Below are positions 53,341-61,286 of a DNA stretch of 64,000 nt, piece after piece. Positions within the stretch are counted from its first letter, which is position 1. Every line of letters starts with the position of its first letter. A program made the position numbers and the translations under genes. Below the pieces are notes generated by a model. The model was not told the origin of the DNA, searched no databases, and worked only from the letters and a program-made list of their open reading frames with translations. Origin of the DNA: Xaviernesmea rhizosphaerae (GTDB lineage Bacteria > Pseudomonadota > Alphaproteobacteria > Rhizobiales > Rhizobiaceae); contig NZ_MKIO01000019.1 of the NCBI RefSeq assembly GCF_001938945.1, forward strand, positions 102,819-166,818, in the 5' to 3' direction.

Positions 53341-53601
53341 TTATTCCTCGGTCGGTCGCGGTGCTGCCTGGATCAGATTGCGCCCGTGAGACACATCGGC
53401 AGCGGCCGACAGCAGGCGCTCTGCATTAACAGGCGAGGACAGGAGATGCAGCGTCTCAATCAGGCTGTCATAATCCCGCTTGTCCACGAGAACCGCAGAA
53501 TGTCTCCCGCCAACAATCTCAACGGGCTCACCGCCATCAGCCACGGTGTCGAGGAGATCATCGAGATCGCTTTGAGCGGAAACAGCGCTAACACTGCGCA
53601 T
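53341..53601 (-). CDS. yefM: YefM/Phd-family antitoxin
   Basis: An 86-residue antitoxin. RSVSAVSAQSDLDDLLDTVADGGEPVEIVGGRHSAVLVDKRDYDSLIETLHLLSS is a typical Phd/YefM DNA-binding N-terminal domain; the C-terminus (ERLLSAAADVSHGRNL) is the toxin-neutralising part. The ATG at 53601 with AAGGAAG ahead is preferred to the ATG at 53619. It is the first gene of the pair with yoeB and would repress its own promoter. Confidence 0.93.
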   Translation of the reverse strand: MRSVSAVSAQSDLDDLLDTVADGGEPVEIVGGRHSAVLVDKRDYDSLIETLHLLSSPVNAERLLSAAADVSHGRNLIQAAPRPTEE

Positions 53602-53682
53602 GGCGTCTTCCTTCGTCATCCAGCAACGCAGACGGGTCGCTCAGCCAAAGATGCGATCGAGGCCGGCTGGCGTCAAGCAATC

Positions 53683-54042
53683 TCAACTCCCCCGATAGGT
53701 CGAATAGCCATAGGGCGAGATCAGGAGCGGCACGTGGTAATGCGCCGTCTCATCGGCAATGCCGAAGCGCAAGGGGATCACGTCGAGGAAGGCCGGCTCC
53801 GGCAGGGAGGCGCCGAGGCCGCGCAGATAGGCGCCGGCGTGGAACACCAGCTCATAGGTGCCGGCCAGAAAATCGGCGCCGGGCACGAGGATGGCGCCGC
53901 CGTCGATGCGGCCGTCATGGTTGGTGACGACGCGCTTGAGGAGCGTGCGGTCCTCGCCCTCGATGCGGTAGAGGTCGATGGCGAGGCCCTCGGCCGGTGT
54001 GCCGCGCGCGGTGTCGAGGACATGGGTGGTCAGGCCGGTCAT
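53683..54042 (-). CDS. hiuH: 5-hydroxyisourate hydrolase
   Basis: A 119-residue transthyretin-related enzyme that opens 5-hydroxyisourate to OHCU. The N-terminal [14 protein letters not shown] with His7 and the C-terminal YRGS tetrapeptide (here YGYSTYRGS) are the family hallmarks; [14 protein letters not shown] is also present. The ATG at 54042 is four bases after the allA stop. It is the last gene of the puuE-uraD-alc-allA-hiuH operon. Confidence 0.96.
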   Translation of the reverse strand: MTGLTTHVLDTARGTPAEGLAIDLYRIEGEDRTLLKRVVTNHDGRIDGGAILVPGADFLAGTYELVFHAGAYLRGLGASLPEPAFLDVIPLRFGIADETAHYHVPLLISPYGYSTYRGS

Positions 54043-54046
54043 CTTG

Positions 54047-54556
54047 TCAGGGCTCCGCGATGAGGAAGGGCGTGTCGTAGAAGAACTCTTCGAGATTGTT
54101 GCCGGCGCCCGTCCGATCGACCACCAGGAAATCCGTGGCCGCACCCACCGCCATCAGCGGATGATGCCAGACATTGGCGCGATAACTTACGCCCTGATCG
54201 CCGCACGCGCGAAAGACGCGCGGCCGCCCGGGCCGCCCGTCTTCGTCCGGCGCCACCACAACGAGCCAGTCGCGCGGGGTCAGCGGCGAAAAGCTCTGCG
54301 AGCCCAGCGGGTGACGCTCCATCATGGTCAGGGCATAGGGAAAAGCGCGCGGAGCACCTCGGAAGATATTGAGGATGACGCGCGCATCCTCGCCATAGGC
54401 CTCCGCTTCCGCCAGCGCGTGATACCGCTCGGTCGTGCCGCCATTGATCAGCCGCATCGCCGCCGGATCGGCCTGGATCACCGAACCGAAGGGGGCAAAG
54501 GCCTCGGCCGTCAAAGGCTCAAGGGTCAGCCGTTCGAGCGCCAAGGGGTCGGCCAT
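54047..54556 (-). CDS. allA: Ureidoglycolate lyase
   Basis: A 169-residue cupin-like enzyme that splits ureidoglycolate to glyoxylate and urea. [52 protein letters not shown] and [12 protein letters not shown] match AllA throughout. Its ATG shares one base with the alc TGA (TGATG), and hiuH begins four bases after its stop. Confidence 0.95.
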   Translation of the reverse strand: MADPLALERLTLEPLTAEAFAPFGSVIQADPAAMRLINGGTTERYHALAEAEAYGEDARVILNIFRGAPRAFPYALTMMERHPLGSQSFSPLTPRDWLVVVAPDEDGRPGRPRVFRACGDQGVSYRANVWHHPLMAVGAATDFLVVDRTGAGNNLEEFFYDTPFLIAEP

Positions 54557-55590
54557 CAGGCCTTGACCCCGAACAGCCGCAGCCGGCTGGTGCCGCCATC
54601 GGGGAACATGGCGTAGCGCACATGGGTCACCGGGCCGATGTCTGCGACGATATCCGCGCCATAGTCATGGATGTGATCCATGGACAGCTTCTGGCGCGGC
54701 AGGATCGGCGTCCAGTTTTCCGAGGCCGCGATTTCCTCCTCGCTGAAGGTATCGCCATGGCCGGGAAGATAGGCGCCGAGCAGGTGGCATGTGTCAGGGA
54801 AATTGCCCTTGAAATGCGCCGTATCGACCACGACGCGGCGGATCAGGCCGGGATGGCCGAGGCGGATGATCGCCCAGTCATGGCCCGGTCCGCGGCGGCG
54901 GGCGGTTTCCCAGCCATCGCCCATATTGATGCCACGCCCCGGCCCGAGCATCTGGTCCGGCACGCCGTAATGGGCGTTGGACCAGGCGAGCGACTTGGCG
55001 CCATTATAGATATAGGCGAGATCGACCTCTTCCTCCGCGCCCACCTTCGACCAGTCGAAATGGGCTGTGCCGTAGACCCTCAGGCGGGCAATGCCGCCAT
55101 CGGGGAAGATGTGCAGGCGCAGATGCGTATAGACCTTGCCGCCGGTATCGACGGGAAAGAAGTGATGCGCGGCCGCGCCGATGCCGGGCCCGAGCGGCGA
55201 CTTCGGCAGAATCTCTTCCCAGGAGCTGTCGTCGGTCGGCTCGCCCGCCTCGAGCGCGAGCGCCTCGATCGCGCAGTGCGGCGGGAAATTGCCGGTGAAA
55301 TGGCTGGTATCCACGTCGAAGCCATGGATGATGCCGGGCATGGCCAGCTTGATCACGCCCCAGTCATGGCCTTCCACGCGCTTGCGCCGGCTTTCCCAGC
55401 CGTCCATCCACTTGCCATTGTCATCATAGACATCGGGAAGAAACTTGGCCGGCTCGTCGGCCAGCATGCGCGAAAGCGGCGCGAAAAATTCATCGGTCGC
55501 ATAGAGCGCTGTCGCGCCGAGGCGGGCGGAGGCGAGGTTGACGGCGCCGATGGTGAAGTCGGGCAGAGAGGTCGGGGTGGTGTCGAACAT
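54556..55590 (-). CDS. alc: Allantoicase
   Basis: A 344-residue hydrolase converting allantoate to ureidoglycolate and urea. It contains two homologous allantoicase repeats: the first with VYDDNGKWMDGWESRRKR and DVDTSHFTGNFPPHC, the second with MGDGWETARRRGPGHDW and VVDTAHFKGNFPDTC. Both end in H(I/V)R(Y/L)..FPDGG(T/I)(S/A)RLR. The ATG at 55590 gives the usual length. It lies ten bases after uraD and overlaps allA by one base. Confidence 0.96.
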   Translation of the reverse strand: MFDTTPTSLPDFTIGAVNLASARLGATALYATDEFFAPLSRMLADEPAKFLPDVYDDNGKWMDGWESRRKRVEGHDWGVIKLAMPGIIHGFDVDTSHFTGNFPPHCAIEALALEAGEPTDDSSWEEILPKSPLGPGIGAAAHHFFPVDTGGKVYTHLRLHIFPDGGIARLRVYGTAHFDWSKVGAEEEVDLAYIYNGAKSLAWSNAHYGVPDQMLGPGRGINMGDGWETARRRGPGHDWAIIRLGHPGLIRRVVVDTAHFKGNFPDTCHLLGAYLPGHGDTFSEEEIAASENWTPILPRQKLSMDHIHDYGADIVADIGPVTHVRYAMFPDGGTSRLRLFGVKA

Positions 55591-55600
55591 GTGCGTCTCC

Positions 55601-56086
55601 TCACGGCAATAGGGCAGCAAGCCGCAGGCCGGCGATCTTTTCCACCTGGGCCAGCGCCGTCTGAAATTCGGTCTCGGCATCATTGCCGATGCGGGCCTCG
55701 AAGGCGGCCAGGATATCGTCCTTGCCAAGCCCCTTGACCGCGATGATGAAGGGAAAGCCGAAGCGGCTGGTATAGGCGTCGTTAAGGGCCGTGAAGCGGC
55801 CATGCTCCTCGACAGTCAGGCGATCCAGCCCGGCGGAGGCCTGCTCGGCCTTGCTGTCCTCAGTCAGCGCGCCTGCGACCGCAAGCCGGCCGGCGAGATC
55901 GGGATGGGCGCGCAGCACGCCGAGCTTCTCTTCCCGCGAGGCGGCGCGGAAAGCCGTGACCATGGCGGCATGCACGCTGTCAGCCGTCAGCGCCAGGTCC
56001 GGCTCGGCGGTAATCGCGCGCTCAGCGATGAAGGGCGAGTGTTCGAAGATCCCGCCGAAGCGGGCGATGAAATCGGTCTTGTTCAT
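55601..56086 (-). CDS. uraD: 2-oxo-4-hydroxy-4-carboxy-5-ureidoimidazoline decarboxylase
   Basis: A 161-residue helical enzyme producing S-allantoin from OHCU. FEHSPFIAERA (FEhSPWvAe motif), LRAHPDLAGRLA with the catalytic His, and the C-terminal FGFPFIIAVKGLGKDDILAAFEARIGN are the OHCU decarboxylase signature. The ATG is at 56086, 125 bases after the puuE stop, and ten bases separate it from alc. Confidence 0.95.
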   Translation of the reverse strand: MNKTDFIARFGGIFEHSPFIAERAITAEPDLALTADSVHAAMVTAFRAASREEKLGVLRAHPDLAGRLAVAGALTEDSKAEQASAGLDRLTVEEHGRFTALNDAYTSRFGFPFIIAVKGLGKDDILAAFEARIGNDAETEFQTALAQVEKIAGLRLAALLP

Positions 56087-56211
56087 GCTTGTCTTTCATC
56101 CGCTTGCAAGCGGCGCGTCAAGGCCTGCGGTCCGCACGCCGGCCTGCGATCCATGGACAGGTCTTGAGATCCGGTTATAAGCATCTCCGCCATCGGCCTC
56201 CGCCGCCGGCC

Positions 56212-57132
56212 CTACCAGCTGGGCTTGTGATGCGCATGCCAGTGCCGCGCGATCTCGATCCGGCGCGGAATCCAGACATCGCGGTAGGAAAGGATGTACT
56301 CGAGGAAGCGGCGTAGCGCGGCGACACGGGCCGGACGCCCGACCAGGCGGCAATGAAGGCCGACCGACATCATCTTGGGCGAACCTTCCTCGCCCTCGCG
56401 ATAGAGCTCATCGAAGGCATCCTTGAGATAGGTGAAGAACTGGTCGCCCGAGTTGAAGCCCTGCGGCGTGGCGAAACGCATGTCGTTGGTGTCGAGCGTA
56501 TAGGGAATGATCAGGAAGGGCTTGCCCTGCAGATCCGGCACCCAGAAAGGCAGGTCATCGGAATAATTGTCGGATGAATAGAGGAAGCCGCCCTCTTCCA
56601 TCACCAGCTTCAGCGTGTTGGTCGAGGGCTTGCCCTGATACATGCCATAGGGCCGCTCGCCGGTCAGCTCGGTGTGGATGCGCACGGCATCGAGAATGTG
56701 CTGGCGCTCCAAATCCTCCGGATAATCCTTGTATTCGTGCCAGCGGTAGCCATGCGAGGCGATCTCCCATCCCGCCTCCTTCATGGCCGCCACGGCCTCC
56801 GGGTTGCGGGCCATGGCCAGCGTCACACCATAGACGGTCACGGGCAGATTGAGGCCGGTGAACAGACGGTGCAGGCGCCAGAAGCCGGCACGCGAGCCAT
56901 ATTCGTAAATCGATTCCATATTAAGATTGCGTTGACCCGGCCAGGCAGCGGCGCCGACGATCTCGGAGAGCAGGTTTTCGGACGCCGGATCGCCGTCGAG
57001 AATGCAGCTCTCGCCACCCTCTTCGTAGTTCAGCACGAATTGCACCGCCACCTTGGCGCCGCCGGGCCAGCGCGCATCGGGACTGTTGCGCCCATAGCCG
57101 ACGAGGTCGCGTGGATAGGTCTTGTCGATCAT
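56212..57132 (-). CDS. puuE: Allantoinase PuuE (polysaccharide-deacetylase fold)
   Basis: A 306-residue metal-independent or loosely metal-dependent allantoinase, unrelated to the cyclic amidohydrolase AllB, that opens allantoin to allantoate. PRDLVGYGRNSPDARWPGGAKVAVQFVLNYEEGGE and EIASHGYRWHEYKDY are specific for PuuE; YSSDNYSDDLPFW follows. First gene of the reverse-strand purine operon unless transcription starts at the DUF1045 gene 141 bases upstream. Confidence 0.95.
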   Translation of the reverse strand: MIDKTYPRDLVGYGRNSPDARWPGGAKVAVQFVLNYEEGGESCILDGDPASENLLSEIVGAAAWPGQRNLNMESIYEYGSRAGFWRLHRLFTGLNLPVTVYGVTLAMARNPEAVAAMKEAGWEIASHGYRWHEYKDYPEDLERQHILDAVRIHTELTGERPYGMYQGKPSTNTLKLVMEEGGFLYSSDNYSDDLPFWVPDLQGKPFLIIPYTLDTNDMRFATPQGFNSGDQFFTYLKDAFDELYREGEEGSPKMMSVGLHCRLVGRPARVAALRRFLEYILSYRDVWIPRRIEIARHWHAHHKPSW

Positions 57133-57273
57133 GGAACTGCTGCCCCTTCCTGCTTTTTTACCGTGAGGTTAAGCAGCGTCCCGGGGAAAGTCGAGGCGGA
57201 AAATGCCGCATTGCGCGGGCCCGGCGACGCAACCGGAAAGCCATGCTTTTTCTGCAAGGCTGAGCGTAAAGGC

Positions 57274-58077
57274 TCAGCGCGCCGGCACCAGCGCACGCAT
57301 GGCCAGCGCCACCCGGGTTTCGCCGACCGGGGCCGGCAGGTGACCGTCCTCGATGGGCGCGGCAGTGCGCGGACGCACGCGATGGGCCGGCAGCTTGCCG
57401 AGCGGATGCTGGGAATGGACGCGCATCGGCGCGCCGGCGCCGGCTTCCACGAACAGCGCCAGGCTATTGATCTCCAGCGGCGCGAGACAGAAGGGCTCGA
57501 AGAAGCTCTGCAGCGCCGTTGCCATGCGCAGCTGCGAGGGCGCAGGGACCGGGCCGGTTACCATCATATGAAAGCGGTAGTCGTCCAGCACGAAGGGATC
57601 GCCCCAGCGCAGGAGATTGGCAAACTGCGCGGCGCTCAGCCGGTCGGGGTCGCGCCGCTCGATCTCGGCATCCGACAGCATCGCCCGGAAGGGCTCGAAG
57701 CGCTGCAGGATCGTGGCGGCCAGCGCATTGACCTCCGCGCTCGCCCCGGCAGGTGCGAGCATGAAACAGCTGTCTTTCAGCTGCACCGACAGGCGGCCGA
57801 TGCTGAAGGGCGAAAGCTCGCTGGTGAAGCGCATTAGCGCATAAAGAAGATCGGCCTCGGTCATGCCCTCAGCCAGGCGAAACAGCGGGCGCAGCACGCC
57901 GTGAAAGCCGAAGCGGCGCGGAACGGCGGTGAGAAAGGCAAACTCGGCGGTCGAGAAACCGGCGACATGCGGCTGCTCGCACAGCGCGTCCGAATAGGGG
58001 TTGCGCCCCAACCAGTCTGCGGCGGCATAGGTCAGCGGATCGCAGACAGATGGCGTGAATCCGATAGCATAGCGCAT
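57274..58077 (-). CDS. DUF1045 family protein (2H phosphoesterase-like)
   Basis: A 267-residue protein matching DUF1045: MRYAIGFTPSVCDPLTYAAADWLGRNPYSD, PRRFGFHGVLRPLFRLAEG and FHMMVTGP carry the two H-x-[TV]-type strands of the 2H phosphodiesterase fold. Many relatives lie in phosphonate (phn) clusters; here the neighbour is the purine operon, 141 bases downstream on the same strand. No phn gene is present in the window. Function not known. Confidence 0.86.
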   Translation of the reverse strand: MRYAIGFTPSVCDPLTYAAADWLGRNPYSDALCEQPHVAGFSTAEFAFLTAVPRRFGFHGVLRPLFRLAEGMTEADLLYALMRFTSELSPFSIGRLSVQLKDSCFMLAPAGASAEVNALAATILQRFEPFRAMLSDAEIERRDPDRLSAAQFANLLRWGDPFVLDDYRFHMMVTGPVPAPSQLRMATALQSFFEPFCLAPLEINSLALFVEAGAGAPMRVHSQHPLGKLPAHRVRPRTAAPIEDGHLPAPVGETRVALAMRALVPAR

Positions 58078-58237
58078 TGCTGGTTGAAATCTCCGGTGGT
58101 CGACACTGCGCTACGCGATTTGCATGACAGGCGCGCGAACGCTGCGTGGAGTTGGTGCGACAACGGAACCAAACCATCGCGAAGTCCATTAGATTGACAG
58201 CGCTGTGCCTTGCGCGGCGCTTGCCATGGAGGTTGTC

Positions 58238-58687
58238 ATGATCCTTGAAGACAGCAGAGAGCGCACCACGCCCTTCGCCAGCGCCACCAGCCGGGATGCA
58301 GCACTTGAGGGCAGCGATCGTCAGGATGCATCGATCACCGAGACCCATGATCTGATTGCCAGCGACAAGGTCGAAGGCACGGCGGTCTACGGTCTGGGCG
58401 GCGAGCATATCGGCACGATTGAGCGTCTGATCCTGGAAAAGCGCAGCGGCCGTGTGGCCTATGCGGTGTTGAGCTTCGGCGGCTTTCTCGGCATTGGCGG
58501 AGACCACTATCCGCTTCCCTGGGAAAAGCTGACCTATGATCCGGACCTTAGCGGCTACCGCACCGATCTGACCCGGGAGCAGGTGGAAAACGCCCCGAAG
58601 TACCACAGCGACGAAGAATATAAGTGGAACGAGGAAAACGGCCGTCAGGTCTATGACTATTACGGCGTTCCGCCCTACTGGATGTGA
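58238..58687 (+). CDS. PRC-barrel domain protein
   Basis: A 149-residue cytoplasmic protein. Residues 45-125 form a PRC-barrel (ETHDLIASDKVEGTAVYGLGGEHIGTIERLILEKRSGRVAYAVLSFGGFLGIGGDHYPLPWEKL), a small beta-barrel found in RimM and photosynthetic reaction centres, often in stress-related proteins of rhizobia. The ATG at 58238 is chosen because GGAGG lies six bases upstream, inside a weaker ATG start at 58226. It ends before a strong terminator. Confidence 0.9.
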   Translation: MILEDSRERTTPFASATSRDAALEGSDRQDASITETHDLIASDKVEGTAVYGLGGEHIGTIERLILEKRSGRVAYAVLSFGGFLGIGGDHYPLPWEKLTYDPDLSGYRTDLTREQVENAPKYHSDEEYKWNEENGRQVYDYYGVPPYWM

Positions 58688-58744
58688 CGGCCTTCGCAGC
58701 CGCATCCGGATGGCTGATGGTCGTCGCGAAAGAAACCCATGTTC

Positions 58745-58772
58745 AAAGCCCCGCGCCCGCCGCGGGGCTTTT
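58745..58772 (+). terminator. Terminator after the PRC-barrel gene
   Basis: AAGCCCCGCG, loop CCCGC, CGCGGGGCTT then TT, between the convergent PRC-barrel gene and FAD oxidase gene. Typical intrinsic terminator, and possibly used from both sides. Confidence 0.85.
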
Positions 58773-58789
58773 CGCATTGTTGGGCCGAA

Positions 58790-59941
58790 TCAGGTCACGA
58801 GCCGGAGATGGGTGGACAGGTGGAAGGATGCCGGCAGATCGAGAGCCTCGCCTCTGATTTCGTCGATCAGTCGGCTCGCCAGATGATGGGCGATGCCGAA
58901 GGAGATCTTGAAGCCGCCGCTCAGCGCGAAGAGCCGCGGAAAGTCGGGGTGCCGGCCAACCATCGGCTCACGCCCCACTGCCTTGGGCCTCAGACCCGCC
59001 CAGCGCTCCAGGACAGGTGCATCGGCGAGCTCCGGCGCCAGAAGGGCGGCCCTTGTCAGCAGCGCATCCAGCTGTCCGTCTGTCGAGAGCGGATCGTCAA
59101 ACCGGTCCTCGCTGGTGCTGCCGATGGCCACCTGCCCGCTCTCATGCGGCACGATGTAGAGCCCGTCGGCAAACAGGATCGGCCGCTCGGGATTGATATG
59201 GGCATCGAGCAGCGCCGCCTGCCCCTTCACCGCCTGGCCGAGAGCTGCGGCCGGCACCGGCAGGAAGGGTGCGAGCAGAGGAAAGCTTTCCACGCCCGCA
59301 GCCAGAACACAGGCCGAAAAGCCAATGCGCAAGCCGGAGGCCGTCACCGCCTTTCCTCCGGCCGGATCGAGTGCCGCCACCCCGTCCGCCTCTATCACGC
59401 TGCAGCGCGGATCGGCGCGCAGACGCGCCGCGAGGGCAGCCAGCAGCGCGCGTGGGGCGATGCGCGCGGCGAGCGTCTCCACGGCCACACCATCCGGCGC
59501 TTGGCTCGGCGCTGGCCAGCCGGGATGGGCTGCTTGCGGCAGATGGCGCCAGGAATAGGCGGCCGGCCAATGTTGCGCGGCATCGGCCTGATGCTTCAGC
59601 GCCCGCTCCACCAGCGCCGGCCGTATCAGCGGCATCACCCGGCCGCAACGCCGATAGCCGCAGGAAAGGCCGGTTTCCGCCTCCAGCCGCGCCACCCCCG
59701 CTTCAAGGCTGATCAGCGCATCGCGCTGCAGCGCCTTCTTCTCGTTCCACCGGTCCGGCATATGCGGCATCAGCGCCCCGAGCAGGCCGCCGCTTGCCCC
59801 CGCGCCGATCCGCGCCGCTTCGACCAGGCAGACGCTGAGGCCGGCCCGGAGCGCCATGACGGCGGCCCAAAGCCCCATGACGCCGCCGCCGACCACCAGC
59901 AGGTCAGCCGAAGGACCGGGGGACGAGGAATGCGGCGCCAT
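58790..59941 (-). CDS. FAD-dependent oxidoreductase, DAO family (MnmC C-terminal-half-like)
   Basis: A 383-residue flavoprotein. ADLLVVGGGVMGLWAAVMALRAGLSVCLVEA binds FAD; ASGGLLGALMPHMPDRWN, the central PHESGQVAIGSTSEDRFDD and the C-terminal FALSGGFKISFGIAHHLA are typical of glycine/D-amino-acid oxidases, a group that includes the MnmC1 oxidase half of E. coli MnmC. It is divergent from mnmD across 250 bases. A role as separate MnmC1-like tRNA enzyme is inferred from this neighbourhood; a free amino acid oxidase is the alternative. Confidence 0.82.
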   Translation of the reverse strand: MAPHSSSPGPSADLLVVGGGVMGLWAAVMALRAGLSVCLVEAARIGAGASGGLLGALMPHMPDRWNEKKALQRDALISLEAGVARLEAETGLSCGYRRCGRVMPLIRPALVERALKHQADAAQHWPAAYSWRHLPQAAHPGWPAPSQAPDGVAVETLAARIAPRALLAALAARLRADPRCSVIEADGVAALDPAGGKAVTASGLRIGFSACVLAAGVESFPLLAPFLPVPAAALGQAVKGQAALLDAHINPERPILFADGLYIVPHESGQVAIGSTSEDRFDDPLSTDGQLDALLTRAALLAPELADAPVLERWAGLRPKAVGREPMVGRHPDFPRLFALSGGFKISFGIAHHLASRLIDEIRGEALDLPASFHLSTHLRLVT

Positions 59942-60190
59942 GACAGCCTTTCCGCGGACTTGGCCGCTGTTCTTGAATCATCTTGCGAAGCGCTTCACAT
60001 GCGGCTTTAACCGGCAGCCTCTGCCCCGTCGACGCGCAAACAGGCCTTTTGCCGCGAAAGCGGACTCATTTTCGGCAGAACCGGCGACAAGTCGTGACCG
60101 GGACAAGGAAATTTCGACAGTGATGAAGACGATTCGGCCGATTGCGGCCCGGCAGGCCCCTTCCCTTCCCGTTTCAGAGAGCATTTGACG

Positions 60191-60958
60191 ATGACGACCC
60201 GCGCGCCCCACCCGACCGACGCCGAAGCGCCTTCCCAGATGCCCGCGCCCGACAGCCAGACGCCCGACAGCCAGACACTCGACTGGTTCGATGGCGACAT
60301 GCCCTATTCCCGCGAATTCGGCGATCACTTCTATTGCCGCGACGATGGCCGGCTGGAATGTGGCCATGTCTTCCTGGCCGGCAACGGCCTGCCGGAGCGC
60401 TGGACGGCGCTGCGCCCGGGCGAGAGCTTCGCCATTGCCGAGCTGGGCTTCGGCACCGGGTTGAACGCGATGGAGACCTGGCGGCAGTGGAAGGCGACAG
60501 CGCCTGCCGGCGCCCGCCTCACTTTCACCTCCTTCGAGCGCTTCCCCATGCCGGCTGCCGCCATCGACCGGGCACTGGCGCGCTGGAGCGAACTCGACGC
60601 CGAGCGCCAGGCCCTTGTGGCCGCCTGGCCCGAGCGGCCGGAAGGCATCGTGACGCGCGATCTCGCCCCCGATGTCCAGCTCACCGTCATCTGCGGCGCA
60701 GCGCTCGACAGTCTCGCGGCGCAGGAGACCCTGTTCGATGCCTGGTATCTCGACGGCTTCGCCCCGTCGCGCAATCCGGACATGTGGTCGGCGGAGCTGA
60801 TGGCCGCTGTCCATGGCCACACACAGCCCGGCGGGCGCTTCGCCACCTATGCCGCGGCCGGCTTCGTGCGGCGCAATCTGGCGGCGGCCGGCTTTCATGT
60901 CGAGCGGCGGCCGGGCTTTGCCGGCAAGCGCGAAATGCTCTGCGGGGAGCGGCGCTGA
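60191..60958 (+). CDS. mnmD: tRNA 5-methylaminomethyl-2-thiouridine methyltransferase MnmD
   Basis: A 255-residue SAM-dependent methyltransferase corresponding to the N-terminal half of E. coli MnmC; completes mnm5s2U at the tRNA wobble position. YSREFGDHFYCRDDGRLECGHVFLAGNGLPERW, ELGFGTGLNAMETWRQW (SAM site) and the catalytic DAWYLDGFAPSRNPDMW are diagnostic. The ATG at 60191 is used (a TTG lies six bases upstream). The N-terminus has a short duplicated PDSQT unit encoded by a 12-15 base tandem repeat. The FAD half is absent from the chain and may be the divergent neighbour. Confidence 0.93.
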   Translation: MTTRAPHPTDAEAPSQMPAPDSQTPDSQTLDWFDGDMPYSREFGDHFYCRDDGRLECGHVFLAGNGLPERWTALRPGESFAIAELGFGTGLNAMETWRQWKATAPAGARLTFTSFERFPMPAAAIDRALARWSELDAERQALVAAWPERPEGIVTRDLAPDVQLTVICGAALDSLAAQETLFDAWYLDGFAPSRNPDMWSAELMAAVHGHTQPGGRFATYAAAGFVRRNLAAAGFHVERRPGFAGKREMLCGERR

Positions 60959-61286
60959 CAGCGCCGGGGAGCGGCCGCCGGCTTGAGGGAATTTCAGCAC
61001 GCTCTTGACTTTCGCCCGGAAAAGGCCGACATGAGCGCTGTGTTCCCCTCGGCCGTCCGCGTGAGCGTGCCTTGCAGCCAGGAAAGATCTGCATGAGGGG
61101 GCAGGCGCTGTTCATAACCTTTTGAAGGGGCTGTCTCCCGGCCTCCGCCAGCGCAAGACGCAGACATCATCAACCCACAAGTTCCCATGTCACGCGGGGT
61201 TCTTGACGCCGGATCCGATCGCCGCTGCTCCTCGATTCGAGGAGGCGGGGCGACGCTGATCCCTGGCGCCCCCGAAAGGTATTCCT
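60959..61286. other. Intergenic region and 5' leader of the RNA helicase gene
   Basis: About 330 bases. A hairpin (CTCCTC, loop GATTC, GAGGAG at 61229-61245) lies 40 bases before the helicase start and would mask a GAGGAG sequence. No gene seen. Confidence 0.45.
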
